Of a DNA stretch of 43,179 bases, positions 41,772-43,179 are shown one piece after another; position 1 is the stretch's first letter; every line of letters starts with the position of its first letter. The position numbers and the translations under genes were made by a program. This DNA is from Flavobacteriales bacterium. GTDB lineage: Bacteria > Bacteroidota > Bacteroidia > Flavobacteriales_D > Crocinitomicaceae. The notes under the pieces were generated by a model, which was given only the letters and a program-made list of their open reading frames with translations, searched no databases and was not told the origin of the DNA. The stretch covers positions 1 through 43,179 of the forward strand of contig CANJKA010000019.1 in assembly GCA_947474675.1 (NCBI GenBank), in the 5' to 3' direction.

Positions 41772-41778
41772 TATATTT
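41772..41778 (+). promoter_or_regulatory. Candidate -7 box of the P450 gene
   Basis: A TATATTTG motif on the plus strand (beginning at 41771 or 41772) ends about 20 bp before the ATG at 41798, implying a very short leader. No TTG at the right distance. Confidence 0.4.
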
Positions 41779-41797
41779 GCTCGAAAACCAAACAATT

Positions 41798-43179
41798 ATG
41801 AGTATTACTTACAAAGAACTTTCTGGACCAAAAGGTTTACCTATTTTAGGAAATATTCATCAAATAAATCTTTCTGAATTAAATTCAAGTTTTGAGAAGT
41901 GGGCCATTGAATTCGGTGACATGTATAAAGTGGCTTTGGGTCCTACAAAATTCACGGTCATTTCAAATCCTGAATTAATCCAGAAAATATTAAAAGCTCG
42001 TCCTTCTGATTTTAGAAGAATGTCTAAAATGGATAAAATTCTTCAAGAAGAAGGAGTTCACGGTGTTTTTAATGCGGAAGGAGAAGATTGGACAACTCAC
42101 AGAAGAATCGTTACAAAAGGGTTGGATATAAAACATCAACAGCAATTTTACCCATCTATGGTTAAAACAGCTGAACGTTTGTATTTTAAAATGCTTAAAA
42201 ATACTGAATCAAAAGAAAATTATAATATTCAAGATGATTTATCTCGTTTCACTGTAGATGTTACAACATCATTAGCTTTTGGTTTTGAGATGAATACACT
42301 CGAAAAACAAGGGGGTATCATTCAAGAACACATGGAGAAAATTTTCCCTATGCTATTTAAACGTATTAATGATCCTTTTCCTCTTTATAAAATATTTAAA
42401 ACCAAAAAGGACAAAGAATATGATCTTGCAATAATTGAAGTTGAAAAACAAGTCGATATTTTTATTGAAGCTGGGAGAGAAAGATTGAAAAAAAATCCTG
42501 AATTAAAAGAAAATCCTAAAAACTTTTTAGAAGCGATTCTTTTAGCTGCAGATGAAGAACAAGCATTTAGCAACGATGAAATAAAAGGAAATTTATTGAC
42601 TTTACTTTTAGCAGGAGAAGATACTACGGCACATTCATTAGCTTGGGCAATATACTTAATTAGTCAAAATCCAGAAGTTCAACAAAAACTTCAAGAAGAA
42701 GCTGATGCAATTATTACGGATGAAACGACATTGTCATCTTATTCAAAAATAACTGAATTAACTTATACAGAGGTTGTTATAAATGAAGTTTTACGCTTAA
42801 AATCTGTTGCTCCTTTATTGTTGCTTGAACCAATAAAGGATATTGAAATTGATAATTATTTATTCAAAAAAGGGGAGAAAATGGCGATTATTGGAAGAGC
42901 TGGAGCTTTAAATGATAATTATTTTTCAGATGCTGAGAAGTTCAATCCTAATAGATGGTTGAAAACGAAAGAAAGTAAATGTCCCATGCATAATGTGGAT
43001 GCTTTTATTCCTTTTGGTGCTGGTCCTCGTTTTTGTCCTGGTAAAAATTTAGCAATGTTAGAAATGAAATTAGTACTTTCCATGATCTTTAAAAACTTTT
43101 CAGTTGAGTTGGTCACACCTGTTTCTGAAGTGAATGAAATTATGGCTTTTACGATGATGCCTAGTAAGTTTGAGGTTGG
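41798..43179 (+). CDS. Cytochrome P450, 3' end cut by window
   Basis: The frame is open from the ATG at 41798 to the window end (460 codons plus two bases), close to the full length of a bacterial class P450. It starts with the Pro-rich hinge 'GPKGLPILGN' and has no N-terminal anchor, so it should be soluble. Diagnostic motifs: I-helix oxygen-binding AGEDTT (272-277), ExxR of the K-helix (Glu330, Arg333), 'FNPNRW' in the meander, and the heme loop 'FGAGPRFCPGKN' with the thiolate Cys413. It hydroxylates or otherwise oxidises a lipophilic substrate using electrons from a separate redox partner; none is encoded in this window. Resemblance to CYP102/CYP4-like heme domains is an impression. Divergent from the RimJ-like gene. 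Confidence 0.95.
   Translation, partial: MSITYKELSGPKGLPILGNIHQINLSELNSSFEKWAIEFGDMYKVALGPTKFTVISNPELIQKILKARPSDFRRMSKMDKILQEEGVHGVFNAEGEDWTTHRRIVTKGLDIKHQQQFYPSMVKTAERLYFKMLKNTESKENYNIQDDLSRFTVDVTTSLAFGFEMNTLEKQGGIIQEHMEKIFPMLFKRINDPFPLYKIFKTKKDKEYDLAIIEVEKQVDIFIEAGRERLKKNPELKENPKNFLEAILLAADEEQAFSNDEIKGNLLTLLLAGEDTTAHSLAWAIYLISQNPEVQQKLQEEADAIITDETTLSSYSKITELTYTEVVINEVLRLKSVAPLLLLEPIKDIEIDNYLFKKGEKMAIIGRAGALNDNYFSDAEKFNPNRWLKTKESKCPMHNVDAFIPFGAGPRFCPGKNLAMLEMKLVLSMIFKNFSVELVTPVSEVNEIMAFTMMPSKFEV

Noticed and set aside
1..43179. CRISPR arrays or rRNA genes
   Set aside because: No regularly spaced short repeats with unique spacers, and no rRNA-like conserved blocks, were seen.

Overview
The window is AT-rich DNA from a member of the Bacteroidota, most likely the Flavobacteriales; a Fluviicola/Crocinitomicaceae-like organism is my inference, not a proof. 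The evidence is threefold. Type IX secretion (T9SS) sorting domains of both kinds are present: a gliding-motility type B domain at the end of the first gene and a type A domain on the gene ending at 22626. FISUMP-type and Ig/FN3-like envelope proteins are abundant. Promoters of the phylum-specific form TTG-N18/19-TAnnTTTG stand in front of the tRNA genes.

Layout. (1) 1-7.8 kb: the 3' part of a repeat-rich T9SS type B surface protein with a fresh 219-bp tandem duplication, then a GNAT-nitrilase fusion enzyme, then a 1,182-residue secreted beta-rich protein on the other strand. (2) 8.2-36 kb: a 17-gene minus-strand run (8551-32084) plus one divergent gene. It holds three Hanks-type Ser/Thr kinases, a PP2C phosphatase, five proteins carrying six FHA domains in total (one fused to an ABC transporter, one to an M48 metalloprotease, one to a vWA-like ectodomain, one to a two-helix membrane domain, one to a zinc-ribbon), a LEA2-like protein, seven secreted or envelope proteins, and an OmpA/PD40/DUF2135 protein. 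(3) 35.9-36.7 kb: four tRNA genes on the minus strand (Ser-GCT, Pro-TGG, Arg-TCT, Asp-GTC). (4) 36.7-41.6 kb: a small membrane protein, methionine aminopeptidase, three separate GNAT acetyltransferases, an SRPBCC/AHSA1-like protein and an outer-membrane lipoprotein. (5) From 41.8 kb: a cytochrome P450 cut by the window end.

How it may work together (inference). The 8.5-35.8 kb block reads as a phospho-threonine signalling system spanning the inner membrane. Two paralogous transmembrane kinases carry different ectodomains, one of them RsiV-like DUF3298. A transmembrane PP2C with a LysM-like tail would reverse the signal. FHA domains would convey the phospho-signal to an ABCG-type transporter, an extracytoplasmic M48 protease and a vWA-like receptor. 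An FHA protein with four repeated Thr motifs is a likely adaptor and substrate. The envelope proteins encoded in the same run are the probable surface arm.

The block is bracketed by direct repeats of about 105 bp (8221-8327 and 35886-35994). The right copy runs into the 3' end of tRNA-Asp, which is the geometry of a tRNA-anchored genomic island, although no recombinase gene is visible inside.
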